From Streptomyces sp. CG4 (lineage in GTDB: Bacteria > Actinomycetota > Actinomycetes > Streptomycetales > Streptomycetaceae), in NCBI RefSeq assembly GCF_041080655.1, contig NZ_CP163525.1, positions 2,666,001-2,730,000 on the forward strand: a stretch of DNA of 64,000 bases, written 5' to 3'. Position 1 is the first letter of the stretch; every line of letters begins with the position of its first letter. The translations under genes were made by a program, and so were the position numbers. This document shows positions 33,872 to 42,940 of the stretch, piece after piece. A model generated the notes under the pieces. The model had not been told where the DNA came from, ran no database searches, and saw only the letters and a program-made list of their open reading frames with translations.

Positions 33872-35005
33872 GTGATCGACCCCGTGCTGTCGGCGGACTC
33901 CCACGTGATCGAACCCGTGCGACTGTGGACCGAGGGGCTGGAACGCCGATACCGCGACCGTGCGCCCCGGATCTCCTGGGACGCCGAGCGACGTGGCTGG
34001 TACTTCACCTGCGACGATCTGCGGCCCGCCCTGGTCAACACCCTCTACGCCACCGACACCACGCCCGAGGACTTCGTGGACGGGGCGGACGTCGTCGTCG
34101 AGGCGGCCCGCGCCGGGGGCAGCGATCCTGCCGCACGGCTGAAGGACATGGCGCTGGACGGGGTCGCCGGGGAGGTGCTGTACCCCAGCCTGGCCCTGCA
34201 CCTGTTCTGGCTGGCGGACGGCGACTTCCAGCGCGCCTGCTTCCGGGCCTACAACGACTGGCTCGCCGACTACGCCCGGTATGCGCCGGAGCGGCTGGCC
34301 GGCCTCGGACTGATCTCGCTCTGGGACACCGAGGAGGCCGTCAGGGAGCTGCGCCGCTGCCACGGCCTCGGCCTCAGGGGCGCCGCCGTCTGGGCCTCCG
34401 CCCCCGCCGAGCGGGACTTCGCCGGAGTTGCCATCGACGCCTTCTGGCGGGCGGCGCAGGAGCTGGGCATGCCCGTCTCCCTGCACTGCCTCAGCGGCTA
34501 CCGGGACAGCCCCCGGCTCTTCGACTACGCGTCCCCGATGGGCCGCATCCAGCGCAACATGGCCTACCCGGAGGAGCTCCAGCACACGCTGACCGACCTG
34601 ATCTTCTCCGGCGTCCTCCAGCGCTTCCCCGGCCTGGACATCGTCCTGGCCGAGAACGACATCGGCTGGATCGCCTACCACCTGCTGCACGCCGACCGGA
34701 TCTACGACAAGCTCGGCCCGGCGTTGCGCACCGACCTCACCATGCCGCCGAGCGACTACTTCCGCCGCCAGGTGCACGCCACGTTCACCGAGGACGAGGT
34801 GGGCGTCCTGACGATGCGCCGGCTGGGTGCCGGGAACTTCCTCTGGGGCAGCGACTACCCGCACTACGAGGGCAGTTGGCCGAACTCCCGGGAAGTGCTG
34901 GACCGCTGCCTGGCAGACGCCGGCGAGGCGGCCCGCAAGCAGGTGACCTCGGGCAACTGCGCACGCCTGTACCGATTCGATCTCGCGACACTGACCGCCG
35001 AGTGA
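33872..35005 (+). CDS. Amidohydrolase-family protein (ACMSD-like amidohydrolase_2)
   Basis: 377 residues from the GTG at 33872, chosen for GGGGAGGAG 8 nt upstream (an ATG at 33854 is in frame). TIM-barrel metal motifs: SADSHVIEP with Asp-x-His, MPVSLHCLSGY with a histidine, and the C-terminal GSDYPHYEG aspartate. The family includes decarboxylases (ACMSD, gamma-resorcylate decarboxylase) as well as hydrolases, so decarboxylation of an intermediate is as likely as hydrolysis. Starts a tight rightward operon with the ATP-grasp-like gene 11 bp downstream. Confidence 0.87.
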   Translation: MIDPVLSADSHVIEPVRLWTEGLERRYRDRAPRISWDAERRGWYFTCDDLRPALVNTLYATDTTPEDFVDGADVVVEAARAGGSDPAARLKDMALDGVAGEVLYPSLALHLFWLADGDFQRACFRAYNDWLADYARYAPERLAGLGLISLWDTEEAVRELRRCHGLGLRGAAVWASAPAERDFAGVAIDAFWRAAQELGMPVSLHCLSGYRDSPRLFDYASPMGRIQRNMAYPEELQHTLTDLIFSGVLQRFPGLDIVLAENDIGWIAYHLLHADRIYDKLGPALRTDLTMPPSDYFRRQVHATFTEDEVGVLTMRRLGAGNFLWGSDYPHYEGSWPNSREVLDRCLADAGEAARKQVTSGNCARLYRFDLATLTAE

Positions 35006-35016
35006 AGGAGATCCGC

Positions 35017-36276
35017 ATGGCGGAGCCGACCACGCACCCCTGGTACCGCTTCATCGACGACGACATCGAGCACAGGACCCGGGCGGGCGTCGGCTTCACG
35101 AACCTCATCTCCCCTCGCCCCTACGCACTGGACGGCAGGACCCTGCAGGGCTTCATCGACCGCAACGCCCTGATCCGCGAGTTCCAGCGGATCACCCGCG
35201 ACGTCTTCCTGGCCAGTCTGCGCGGTGACGCCGATCCCGCCATCGCGGAGACCGTGCTGGCCGGGCAGCCGCCGGAGCGAGGCCGGGAGTTCCATCTGAG
35301 GCTGACGGAGCGCCACCTCGCCCTCCCGCTCTACTTCCGTACCGACGAACCCGCCCCGGGGGCCATCGCGGAGGTGCAGTGCCCGGCCTCCGGCTGGGAG
35401 ATCGCGGACCAGGTGCACGCCCTCTACCGGGCCTTCCCGGAGGACTTCGACGACGCGGAACGGAACTTCGCCCCGCTCGTCGACACCCTCGCGGCCTCCG
35501 TGCGCGCCCGGTTCGGCGACGGCCTCGTCATCCACCACCTGACCGGCAACGCCTCCCGGCCGCACGGCGTCCACTACACCGTGCAGCGGCTGCGCGAGGC
35601 CGGCATCCGGCACTTCGCCTGGGACGCCGTCCACTGGAAGGACTGCGGGTTCGTCCGCGCCCACGAGTTCTACGACCTCCGGTACAACGGGTTCTTCGAC
35701 CAGTGGATGGAGGCGTGCGACCGGGGCGAGCTCTTCTTCGACCACCCGCCCACGCCGCTCTACGACGCCAAGGTGACCATGGCCTGGCCGTTCTGGGCGA
35801 AGGCCCGGGAGTACTACCCGGACGAGATCCGCGGGATCTTCCCGCACACCGAGATCATCACGCCCGAGGGCTTCCACCTGCCCGACGGCACCTGGGTCAC
35901 CCTGGACGAGTACTGCCGGCTGGGCCAGGGCAGGCGCCGCTACTACGTGAAGTTCGGCAGCCATCACCCGACGCTGAACTGGGGCAGCCGCGCCGTCTAC
36001 CACACCGGCAGCTTCTCCGGTCCGGCACTGCGCGCGCTCTTCGACCGCGTCTGTGCCGACACCGCGGCCGGCCACCCCTGGGTCGCCCAGGACGCGCGCC
36101 TGCTGGCGGAGCCCGCCGCCGCCGTCTCCAGGAGCGGGGAGGACGTGAAGTTCGACGGCTACACCAAACTGAGCGCCTTCTACACCCCGGAGGGTCTGGC
36201 CGGCGTGATGGTCATGCAGGAGCGCGCGCACAAGGTGCACGGTTCACTGAACACCGTGGTGAGCGCCGTCTACTGA
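35017..36276 (+). CDS. ATP-grasp-like protein of unknown specificity
   Basis: 419 residues starting at an ATG with AAGGAG upstream. Features suggesting an ATP-grasp fold are the YYVKFGSHHPTLNWGSRAVY strand-loop-strand with a lysine and glycine/serine loop, HPWVAQDARLL, and the C-terminal RERAHKVHGSLNT-like end (MVMQERAHKVHGSLNTVVSAV) where metal ligands often lie. Earlier parts contain GAIAEVQCPASGWEIADQVH and FAWDAVHWKDCGFVRAHEFYDLRYNGFFDQW, which I cannot assign. If it is a ligase it could join a carboxylate and an amine in an assembly without NRPS. Conserved relatives are not known to me. Confidence 0.6.
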   Translation: MAEPTTHPWYRFIDDDIEHRTRAGVGFTNLISPRPYALDGRTLQGFIDRNALIREFQRITRDVFLASLRGDADPAIAETVLAGQPPERGREFHLRLTERHLALPLYFRTDEPAPGAIAEVQCPASGWEIADQVHALYRAFPEDFDDAERNFAPLVDTLAASVRARFGDGLVIHHLTGNASRPHGVHYTVQRLREAGIRHFAWDAVHWKDCGFVRAHEFYDLRYNGFFDQWMEACDRGELFFDHPPTPLYDAKVTMAWPFWAKAREYYPDEIRGIFPHTEIITPEGFHLPDGTWVTLDEYCRLGQGRRRYYVKFGSHHPTLNWGSRAVYHTGSFSGPALRALFDRVCADTAAGHPWVAQDARLLAEPAAAVSRSGEDVKFDGYTKLSAFYTPEGLAGVMVMQERAHKVHGSLNTVVSAVY

Positions 36277-36295
36277 GGAACTGAGGAACACCCCC

Positions 36296-37171
36296 GTGAC
36301 CGACAGTCCTGGACGAGAAGGGCGAGACGCCATGCCCGGCAAACGCGGCGTGTATTTCGTGGCCAATGACCGTGTGGTGGAACTGGCCACCGTTTTCCTC
36401 AACAGCTTCCGTCGCACCAACCCCGACATCCCGCTCCGGCTGATCCCCTTCGACGACGCGTACGGACGGATCGCCGCACTCGGCGACCGGTACGGTTTCA
36501 GCGTATGGGAGGACGAACAGCTCCTGGCACGGTGCGACGAGATAAGTCTCTCCTTCCATGAGCACCGGAAAGGGCACTTCAGAAAACTCGCGGCGTGGGA
36601 GGGAGAGTTCGACGAGTTTCTCTACATCGACAGCGACACCGCCGTCCTGCGGAACATCGACTTCGTCTTCGACCAGCTCGCGGACTACGGCTTCGTCACC
36701 GCCACGTCCCATCTCCCGGGCCGCGCCTGGAAGGAAACGGTCAGAGAGTCCGGGAAACTGACGGCGGAACAGTACGAATACGCCGCCAACACCGGATTCG
36801 TGACCTCGCGCAAGGGTGCCCTCACCCTGGCTGGAATCACCGCCGCGCTGCCTGCGGCGCGTGAGCTCACGCCGCATATGAAACTCGGCTACGAACAGCC
36901 CTTCCTGAACTATCTCATCGTCACTTCGGGCCTGCCGTACACCAGCCTGCACCGCCTGCGCACCACGACCGGCGACCAGAGCATCCCGGCCGAGGTCTTC
37001 GCCTGGACGCCGGGCGTCCGGGCGAAGGACGGCGGGATCGTGCACCCCGCCGTGCCTCCCACCCTGATGGTCCACTGGACCGAGCCGGTCAAACCGACCC
37101 AGGCGGACCCGGCGGAGATCCCGCTCTATGACCTGTGGTGTCACTACCGGGACTTGCGCACCCGCACGTAG
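36296..37171 (+). CDS. GT-A-fold glycosyltransferase
   Basis: About 291 residues from a GTG with GAGGAA 9 nt upstream (in-frame ATG at 36332). The glycosyltransferase-A features are RRTNPDIPLRLIPFDD, the GHFRKLAAWEGEFDEFLYIDSDTAVLRN segment with a DxD motif (Asp112, Asp114), the acceptor region YEQPFLNYL and a late MVHWTEP histidine. Predicted to use a nucleotide-sugar donor. Its 3' end overlaps the convergent methyltransferase gene by 28 bp. Confidence 0.85.
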   Translation: MTDSPGREGRDAMPGKRGVYFVANDRVVELATVFLNSFRRTNPDIPLRLIPFDDAYGRIAALGDRYGFSVWEDEQLLARCDEISLSFHEHRKGHFRKLAAWEGEFDEFLYIDSDTAVLRNIDFVFDQLADYGFVTATSHLPGRAWKETVRESGKLTAEQYEYAANTGFVTSRKGALTLAGITAALPAARELTPHMKLGYEQPFLNYLIVTSGLPYTSLHRLRTTTGDQSIPAEVFAWTPGVRAKDGGIVHPAVPPTLMVHWTEPVKPTQADPAEIPLYDLWCHYRDLRTRT

Positions 37172-37899
37172 AGCGACTGCTCATCGTCGTGACGGGGCGG
37201 GAACTCCGGGTGCGCGGCTAGCAGTTCGGCCTCCTTGACCGGTTCCACGGCGGGAAAGCCGGCCTGGCCGAGGGCCCAGGTCAGCAGTTCGAGGTCGAAG
37301 AGGTTGCGATGCCTGCCGCGGGCCTGGAAGAGGTCGTTGATGAGCTGCTGGACGGGGGCGCCGCCGAGGGAGTAGTCCGGCCAGCGGCGGCAGCGGTCCT
37401 CCTTCAGCGCCTGTCCCCGGTCCACTGTGTAGGCGGCGCAGACCTTGGCCAGATCCGGGCAGGAGAGCCAGAGCACGGCGTCGTCCGTACAGACCCGGTG
37501 CAGCTCCCGGAACAGGGGGATCAACTGCCCGCGCAGTTCGAGGTGCTCGACGACGTGTTGCATCACCACGACGGTGACCGAAGCGTCCGGGAACGGCAGC
37601 CGTCCGTTCGCCAGATCGATGTCGAAATCCGAGCCGGAAACATCGCAGTTGAGCCAGCCCGGAACGCGGCGGTCACCACAGCCCAAATGGATTCTGCGAA
37701 ATCCGGAGGAGTTCTCCGGCCGTGGCACCCGGCGGCGTTTTCTGAGCCGGGCGAGGAGGCGAGCACAGTCATGCTCGACGAATGTGATGGTACGGGGATC
37801 GAAATCCAGCTTGCGCAATGTCCAAGCTATCACGCGCTTTACCATGCCTGAAGAATTATGCCCGGTCAACCACGCCTTCAGGGCACGGTATTCGGGCAT
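37144..37899 (-). CDS. SAM-dependent methyltransferase
   Basis: 251 residues. SAM-binding motifs IHLGCGDRRVPGWLNCDVS (about 69-87), FDIDLANGRLPFPDASVTVVVMQHVVEHLE and WLSCPDLAKV mark a class I methyltransferase of the type found in glycan and natural product clusters. The first 60 residues are basic. No ribosome binding site is visible at the ATG (37899) or at an in-frame ATG (37845). The upstream part has clearly more A/T than the surrounding core genes. Confidence 0.85.
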   Translation of the reverse strand: MPEYRALKAWLTGHNSSGMVKRVIAWTLRKLDFDPRTITFVEHDCARLLARLRKRRRVPRPENSSGFRRIHLGCGDRRVPGWLNCDVSGSDFDIDLANGRLPFPDASVTVVVMQHVVEHLELRGQLIPLFRELHRVCTDDAVLWLSCPDLAKVCAAYTVDRGQALKEDRCRRWPDYSLGGAPVQQLINDLFQARGRHRNLFDLELLTWALGQAGFPAVEPVKEAELLAAHPEFPPRHDDEQSLYVRVRKSR

Positions 37900-37995
37900 G
37901 TCTTGCGCAATCGAGATGCTTCCCCGATCGTACTCTGGCCGACACTGCTAAATCCCGTGATGATAGGTGTCTCCGCATACCCCATGGAGGCGTGC

Positions 37996-39987
37996 ATGCG
38001 ACAGGTGGTCCTACCCGGTCCCGGCCGGTGCGAGATCATCGAACAGGACGAGCCGCCGGGCGGGCCGGGGCACGTCGTGGTCGATGTCGGCGTGAGCGTG
38101 CTGTCACCCGGTACCGAACGCGCGATCCTGCTGGACCGTCCGACCGCCGGCTCCCGGTTCCCGGAATTCCCCGGCTACATGGCCGCCGGTACGGTGCGCA
38201 GCGGCCCGGGCCTTCCCGCGGGCACCCGGGTGGCGGTGCGCCATGCGCGCCACGCCGACGTGGCTGTCGTACCGACGCGCTATGTGCGCGCCGTGCCCGA
38301 TCACGTCCGGCCGGCCGATGCCGCGGTGTGGCAGCTCGCCCTCACCGCCCTGCACGGCCTGGAAACCGGAGGGCAGTGCGCGGGCGAGCCGGTGACGGTG
38401 GTCGGCCAAGGCCTGCTCGGCGTCATCACTCGCCGCCTGGCGGCGGCCTGCGGCGCGCCGCAGGTGAGGGCGGTCTCCGCATCCACCGCCAAGACGTGGA
38501 CCTCCAGAACGGAACCCTTCACCGTGTTCGCAGAACCCGGACGGTTCGACGGCGGCACCCCACTCGTCCTGGACGTCACTGACAGCGGCCCTGGCCTGGC
38601 CGTCGCCATCGCCGCGGCCGCGGACGGCGGCCGGGTGGTGCTGCTCGGCTCGCCGCGGGCGGAGCAGGCGGACGTGCCGCTGCAACAACTCCACGACCGC
38701 CTGCTGCACCTGCGCGGCACCCACGTCTCCCAGCTGACCGAGGCGGATGAGGAACGGCTCGGCGACCTCTTCTTCACCCTGCTGGAACAGCGCCGCTTCA
38801 CCGTCAGGGACGTCCTGTCCGACTACCCGGCGCACAAAGCCCCGGAGGTCTACCGACGCCTCGCCGCCGATCGCGCCTTCATCAGCGCCGCGCTGCACTG
38901 GGACGCCCCGCGCCCCGCCCCGAGTCGGCACGCCCTCTCCGTGCGCCCGATGCGCTTCGGCCTGCTCGGCTGCGGCGACATCGGCATCGAGAACGCCCGG
39001 GCGCTCGCCGCAGCGGACGAGGCCGAACTGACCGCCTGCCATGACCCCGTCGCGGAGTTGGCCGAGGAGACCGCCGCCCGGTTCGGCGGCCGGCCGGAGA
39101 CGTCCGTGTCGGCCCTGCTGGCGCGGCCCGATGTCGACGTGGTCGTCGTCGCCACCCCGCACGACACCCACGAGCCGCTGCTCACGCAGGCACTGGCCGC
39201 GGGCAAGCACGTCCTGCTGGAGAAGCCCGTCGCCGAGGACCTGGTTCCGGCGCGGCGGATGGCCGCGCTCGCGGAGGGCAGCCGGCTGCGCACCGGCGTC
39301 CTCTTCCCGACCCGCACCGACCCGAGGTTCTGCCGGGCCCGCGCGGCCATCGCGGCCGGGGAGATCGGCGACCCGCTCGGCGTCTGCGGCACATACTTCA
39401 CGGACAAGCCCGCGGACTACTTCCGCAGCGGCATCAGCGGCCGCGTCTCCACCACCTGGCGCCTGTCGAAGGACCGCGCGGGCGGCGGCTTCCTCATCAT
39501 GAACCTCATCCACCAGATCGACGCGGTCCGGGCACTCATCGGCCGGGAACCCGACCGCGTCTACGCGGAGACCGCCCCCTCGACGACGGCAGCGGCCCCC
39601 GGAATCGAGGACGTGGTCAGCCTCGTCCTGCGCTTCGGCACCGTGGTCGCCACCCTCATCGGCAGCGCCAGCGTGACCGGCGGCCGGGGCATGCGCACCC
39701 GGATCTGGGGAGAGAAGGGTGAGGTGGGGCTGACGCCGGACTACTGGCTCACCCACCGTGGGACGCCCAGCCCGACACACAGCCCTGCCGAGGCGGCGCC
39801 GACCTCGATCGACCTGCGCACCTGGGCGTTCACCCGCTTCGCGCGGGCGGTTCACGAGGGCTCGCCGGTGGATGTGAGCCTGGCCGACGGACTGCGCACC
39901 CAGGCGGTCGTGGCGGCCGCCTACGCCTCCGCGCGCCTCGGCCGCGCCGTCTCCCCGGCCCGTCTCCTCGAAGGCGGTGCGCCATGA
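37996..39987 (+). CDS. Two-domain oxidoreductase: MDR dehydrogenase + Gfo/Idh/MocA
   Basis: 663 residues from the ATG at 37996 (GGAGG 5 nt upstream). Residues 1-320 are a medium-chain dehydrogenase-like part (VSVLSPGTERAI, FPGYMAAGTV, VTVVGQGLLGVI, ADGGRVVLLG) lacking the catalytic-zinc Cys/His set. Residues about 322-663 are a Gfo/Idh/MocA domain: RFGLLGCGDIGIENARAL, VVVATPHDTHEP, the EKPVAED lysine motif and GFLIMNLIHQID. Such fusions occur in polysaccharide and sugar-modifying clusters. Predicted NAD(P)-dependent sugar/cyclitol oxidoreductase. Ends in an ATGA overlap with the next gene. Confidence 0.88.
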   Translation: MRQVVLPGPGRCEIIEQDEPPGGPGHVVVDVGVSVLSPGTERAILLDRPTAGSRFPEFPGYMAAGTVRSGPGLPAGTRVAVRHARHADVAVVPTRYVRAVPDHVRPADAAVWQLALTALHGLETGGQCAGEPVTVVGQGLLGVITRRLAAACGAPQVRAVSASTAKTWTSRTEPFTVFAEPGRFDGGTPLVLDVTDSGPGLAVAIAAAADGGRVVLLGSPRAEQADVPLQQLHDRLLHLRGTHVSQLTEADEERLGDLFFTLLEQRRFTVRDVLSDYPAHKAPEVYRRLAADRAFISAALHWDAPRPAPSRHALSVRPMRFGLLGCGDIGIENARALAAADEAELTACHDPVAELAEETAARFGGRPETSVSALLARPDVDVVVVATPHDTHEPLLTQALAAGKHVLLEKPVAEDLVPARRMAALAEGSRLRTGVLFPTRTDPRFCRARAAIAAGEIGDPLGVCGTYFTDKPADYFRSGISGRVSTTWRLSKDRAGGGFLIMNLIHQIDAVRALIGREPDRVYAETAPSTTAAAPGIEDVVSLVLRFGTVVATLIGSASVTGGRGMRTRIWGEKGEVGLTPDYWLTHRGTPSPTHSPAEAAPTSIDLRTWAFTRFARAVHEGSPVDVSLADGLRTQAVVAAAYASARLGRAVSPARLLEGGAP

Positions 39988-40679
39988 GCGACTGGCGGCA
40001 CGTCATGCGCACTCCCGACGGCCCCCCGACGACCGCGGGCCCGGCCCCGACGACCGCGGGCTCGGCCCCGACGGACGGGGGCTCGGCCCCGACGGACCGG
40101 GCACGGTGCGCCGCCGACCCGGCAGCGGACTCGGCGTGGTTCGCCGACAGCCCGGCAGCGGACCTGGCATCGTTCGCCGACGACCCGGCAGCGGACCTGG
40201 CGTGGTTCGCCGACGACCCGGCAGCCGCCGAGACCTGGGCATACGGGTACCCGGCGCCGGGCGCCGACGAGCGCGCCGCACGCGCCTGGGCGGCCACCGC
40301 CCACGCTGCCGCGAAGTCCGTCGGCGAGGCTGCCGTGCAGGTGGTGGGGCAAGGGGCACTCGCCCGCCTCATCCGGCTGGCCCTGCCCGGCCCGGCACCG
40401 GGCTCCGACCCGCAGCCGGAGGTCGTCGTCGAGACGACCGGCAGCGCCGCCGGCATCCGTGGCGCCCTGGACGCGGTCGCCCCCGGTGGACGCGTCCTCC
40501 TCGCCGCACGCCCACTGAGCAGCACGACGCCGCTTCCGACCTACCATGCCGTTCACCGACCGGGCATCCGCGTGCTGCCCATTCCCTGGTGCGACGGCGT
40601 CGGCGACGTACCCGAACACCTGATGGCGTGTTCCCTGCGCTGTATCCCTTGGATGAGTCACGGTCACGGCGGCACGTAG
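39984..40679 (+). CDS. Partial MDR-like Rossmann protein with tandem N-terminal repeats
   Basis: 231 residues coupled by ATGA to the two-domain oxidoreductase. The first half is low-complexity: TTAGPAP/TTAGSAP/TDGGSAP units, then three copies of a 12-14 residue unit of the form WFADDPAADLA. The second half (from about residue 110) resembles the cofactor domain of an MDR dehydrogenase (VQVVGQGALARLIRLAL, VVVETTGSAAGIRGALDAVAPGGRVLLAA) but has no catalytic N-terminal domain. Either an accessory subunit of the preceding enzyme or a decaying dehydrogenase whose N-terminus was replaced by repeats. Confidence 0.65.
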   Translation: MSDWRHVMRTPDGPPTTAGPAPTTAGSAPTDGGSAPTDRARCAADPAADSAWFADSPAADLASFADDPAADLAWFADDPAAAETWAYGYPAPGADERAARAWAATAHAAAKSVGEAAVQVVGQGALARLIRLALPGPAPGSDPQPEVVVETTGSAAGIRGALDAVAPGGRVLLAARPLSSTTPLPTYHAVHRPGIRVLPIPWCDGVGDVPEHLMACSLRCIPWMSHGHGGT

Positions 40680-40754
40680 AACGTACCCCGGCGGCTTGTC
40701 GGCAGAGGGTTTCCTTCTCGAAGCGCACGAGCTGACACACAAGGAGACGTGGTC

Positions 40755-41921
40755 ATGCGGATATTCTTCCTGCACGGTGACCCTATTCCCTCACCTTACG
40801 CCAACGGCGTCTCGGTGATGCGGTTGTGTGAATCCTTCTGTACCGCAGGGCACGATGTCACGCTCTATGCGTATCCCGGGTGCATCGAGGTCGACGACGT
40901 CTACGAGTACTACGGGGTGCGGCACCGCTTTCCCATCCGGTTCATAACACCCCCGATGTTCCAGCGGTATCCACAACTCGAAAAGTGGGCCTGGGCCTTC
41001 CGGGTCCGCAGGGACATCCGGCGTCATGGGGTTCCTGACCTGATGTACGGAAGAAACTCCCGAGCCCTCCTCGCCTGCTCCACGCTGGGCCCCTTCGTCT
41101 TCGAGGCACACACGGTCAGTGGCAGCCGGGCCGAACTGCTCACACAGCGGCGCCTGTTCGCCAGCCGAAACTCCGCTTACGTCGTCACGATCACCGAGGC
41201 CCTCAAACAGGACCTTCTCAAGGCCTTCCCCAGACTTTCAAACGATCACGTAGTCGTGGCACCCAGCGGACACGATCCGGCGGACGGCTCCGGGCCTGCC
41301 ACCGAACTGCCCGGCCGTGACCACGCGTTGAAGATCGGCTACGTGGGACACCTCTACCGGGGACGCGGCATTGACATCATCTCGGACGTCGCGCGTCTGC
41401 TGCCAGAACACGACTTCCACGTGGTCGGCGGAACCATCAGGGACCTCGCCTACTGGACGGCCCAGGATCACCCAGGGAACCTGTATTTCCACGGCCACCA
41501 ACCGCCCGCCGCCCTACCGTCCTACTACGCGCGTTTCGACCTCATGCTCGCCCCTTACCAGCGGCGAATAGGCGTCTTTGCGGGAAACGCGAACACAGCC
41601 CCCTGGCTTTCGCCCAACAAGGTCTTCGAGTACATGGCACACGGAAAGCCGATGATCGTTTCCGATATTCCCGTCCTGCGGGAGGTTCTCGTGGACAGGC
41701 AGAACTGCCTCCTGTGCCCTCCTGAAGACCGCCAAGCCTGGAAGGCGGCGATCACCGAGTTGGTCGGCGACGACAGCCTTCGCAAGGCACTGGCCGACGA
41801 GGCCAAGCGTCAGCTCATGACCCGATACACCTGGCGGCACAGGGTGGATCGAGTACTGCTTCCCACGCGCTTACCCCATGACCCGAGTGACCCGAGCCGG
41901 CGCCGGGAAGACGCCGGCTGA
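40755..41921 (+). CDS. GT-B glycosyltransferase, family 4
   Basis: 388 residues from the ATG at 40755 (AAGGAG 8 nt upstream). GT4 features: N-terminal MRIFFLHGDPIPSPYANGVSVMRLC with the acceptor-side Rossmann fold, VVTITEALKQDLL, IGYVGHLYRGRGIDIISDVARLL, and the donor-binding SPNKVFEYMAHGKPMIVSDIPVLREV with glutamate. Predicted to transfer a sugar from a nucleotide donor to the cluster product. Third-position A/T is visibly higher than in the core genes, hinting at transfer. Confidence 0.92.
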   Translation: MRIFFLHGDPIPSPYANGVSVMRLCESFCTAGHDVTLYAYPGCIEVDDVYEYYGVRHRFPIRFITPPMFQRYPQLEKWAWAFRVRRDIRRHGVPDLMYGRNSRALLACSTLGPFVFEAHTVSGSRAELLTQRRLFASRNSAYVVTITEALKQDLLKAFPRLSNDHVVVAPSGHDPADGSGPATELPGRDHALKIGYVGHLYRGRGIDIISDVARLLPEHDFHVVGGTIRDLAYWTAQDHPGNLYFHGHQPPAALPSYYARFDLMLAPYQRRIGVFAGNANTAPWLSPNKVFEYMAHGKPMIVSDIPVLREVLVDRQNCLLCPPEDRQAWKAAITELVGDDSLRKALADEAKRQLMTRYTWRHRVDRVLLPTRLPHDPSDPSRRREDAG

Positions 41922-41929
41922 CGGCCTTC

Positions 41930-42925
41930 TCATCCGCCAGGGTTTCCACTCTCTTCGGGTCCGCTGAAGGACGTGAGCGGTTCGCCTCGTACGGACTCGG
42001 ACGTGAAACCGTCGGGCCCGACGGGGCGGTCCCCCAGGACCAGTACCCGGTACATCCTGCGCCGGTAGTCGGTGTAGTGGAGATCGGCGGGCTGGAGGTG
42101 GGCCACCGCGCGGTTGTCCCACACGGCGACATCGCCGGGCGCCCAGTGGTGGCGCACGGTGTATTCCGGACGGCTGAGGTGGGCGAAGAGGATGTCGAGA
42201 ACGCCGTCGCTCTCCCAGGGGAGCAGTTCGGTAAGGTGGGAGACGGACGCCGGTGGCAGGAAGAGTGCCCTCTCCCCGGTCTCCGGGTGTACCCGCACCA
42301 CGGGGTGGAGGGACATCAGCGTCTCCCGGGCCCGTTTGCGGATGATCTCCAGGTCCTCTTCGTCGGAGAAGAGCAGCCGTACCCCGGCGTGCAGAGCGTG
42401 CTCGGCCCGCAGGCCGTCGGCCAACTGCCGCAGCGGACGGGACAGACCCTCATAGGCGGCGACGAGGTTGGTCCACTGGGTGTCGCCGCCGCACTCCGTG
42501 GCCACTTCGCATCGGAGCACCGAAATGGCCGGCGGATTCACGACGGCGGCAATGTCCACGTGCCAACCGGAGTCATGACGTGCCGACTTACGATGCAGCC
42601 GCTCCTCGAATCTCAGGCCGTGCCGGGCGTCGTTGACATCCGGGTCGACGACAAGGATCTCCGGGAACCCTTCCGGGTGCGTGCCGTGCTTCGAGCCCGG
42701 AAGGCGGGTCACCTCGCCGAAACGACGTGCAAACGTCACATGCTCGGCGTGGTCCAGGTGCTGGCCAGGAAAGAAGATCACTTTGTGACGGAGCAGGGCG
42801 GCACGGATCTCTCCCATGGTGTCGGCCCCGTACTCGTCCAGCGCCCGCAGATCGACGCCTCGAATTTCCGCCCCGATTTTCCCCGCGATGCGGCGTACGT
42901 CAGTCTTGGACACTACCTCGGCCAC
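41930..42925 (-). CDS. TauD/TfdA-family Fe(II)/2-oxoglutarate dioxygenase
   Basis: 331 residues. Iron triad His122-x-Asp124 (DSGWHVDIA) and His276 (NRAVAHLQ) with the 2OG-binding arginine in YRRRMYRV are intact. GTG start with GAGGAGG 6 nt upstream, 15 bp after the preceding oxygenase gene in an apparent two-gene operon. Substrate unknown; TauD enzymes hydroxylate or oxidatively cleave small acids and amines, including side chains of natural products. Confidence 0.92.
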   Translation of the reverse strand: MAEVVSKTDVRRIAGKIGAEIRGVDLRALDEYGADTMGEIRAALLRHKVIFFPGQHLDHAEHVTFARRFGEVTRLPGSKHGTHPEGFPEILVVDPDVNDARHGLRFEERLHRKSARHDSGWHVDIAAVVNPPAISVLRCEVATECGGDTQWTNLVAAYEGLSRPLRQLADGLRAEHALHAGVRLLFSDEEDLEIIRKRARETLMSLHPVVRVHPETGERALFLPPASVSHLTELLPWESDGVLDILFAHLSRPEYTVRHHWAPGDVAVWDNRAVAHLQPADLHYTDYRRRMYRVLVLGDRPVGPDGFTSESVRGEPLTSFSGPEESGNPGG

Positions 42926-42940
42926 GGTGCGCCTCCTCAG

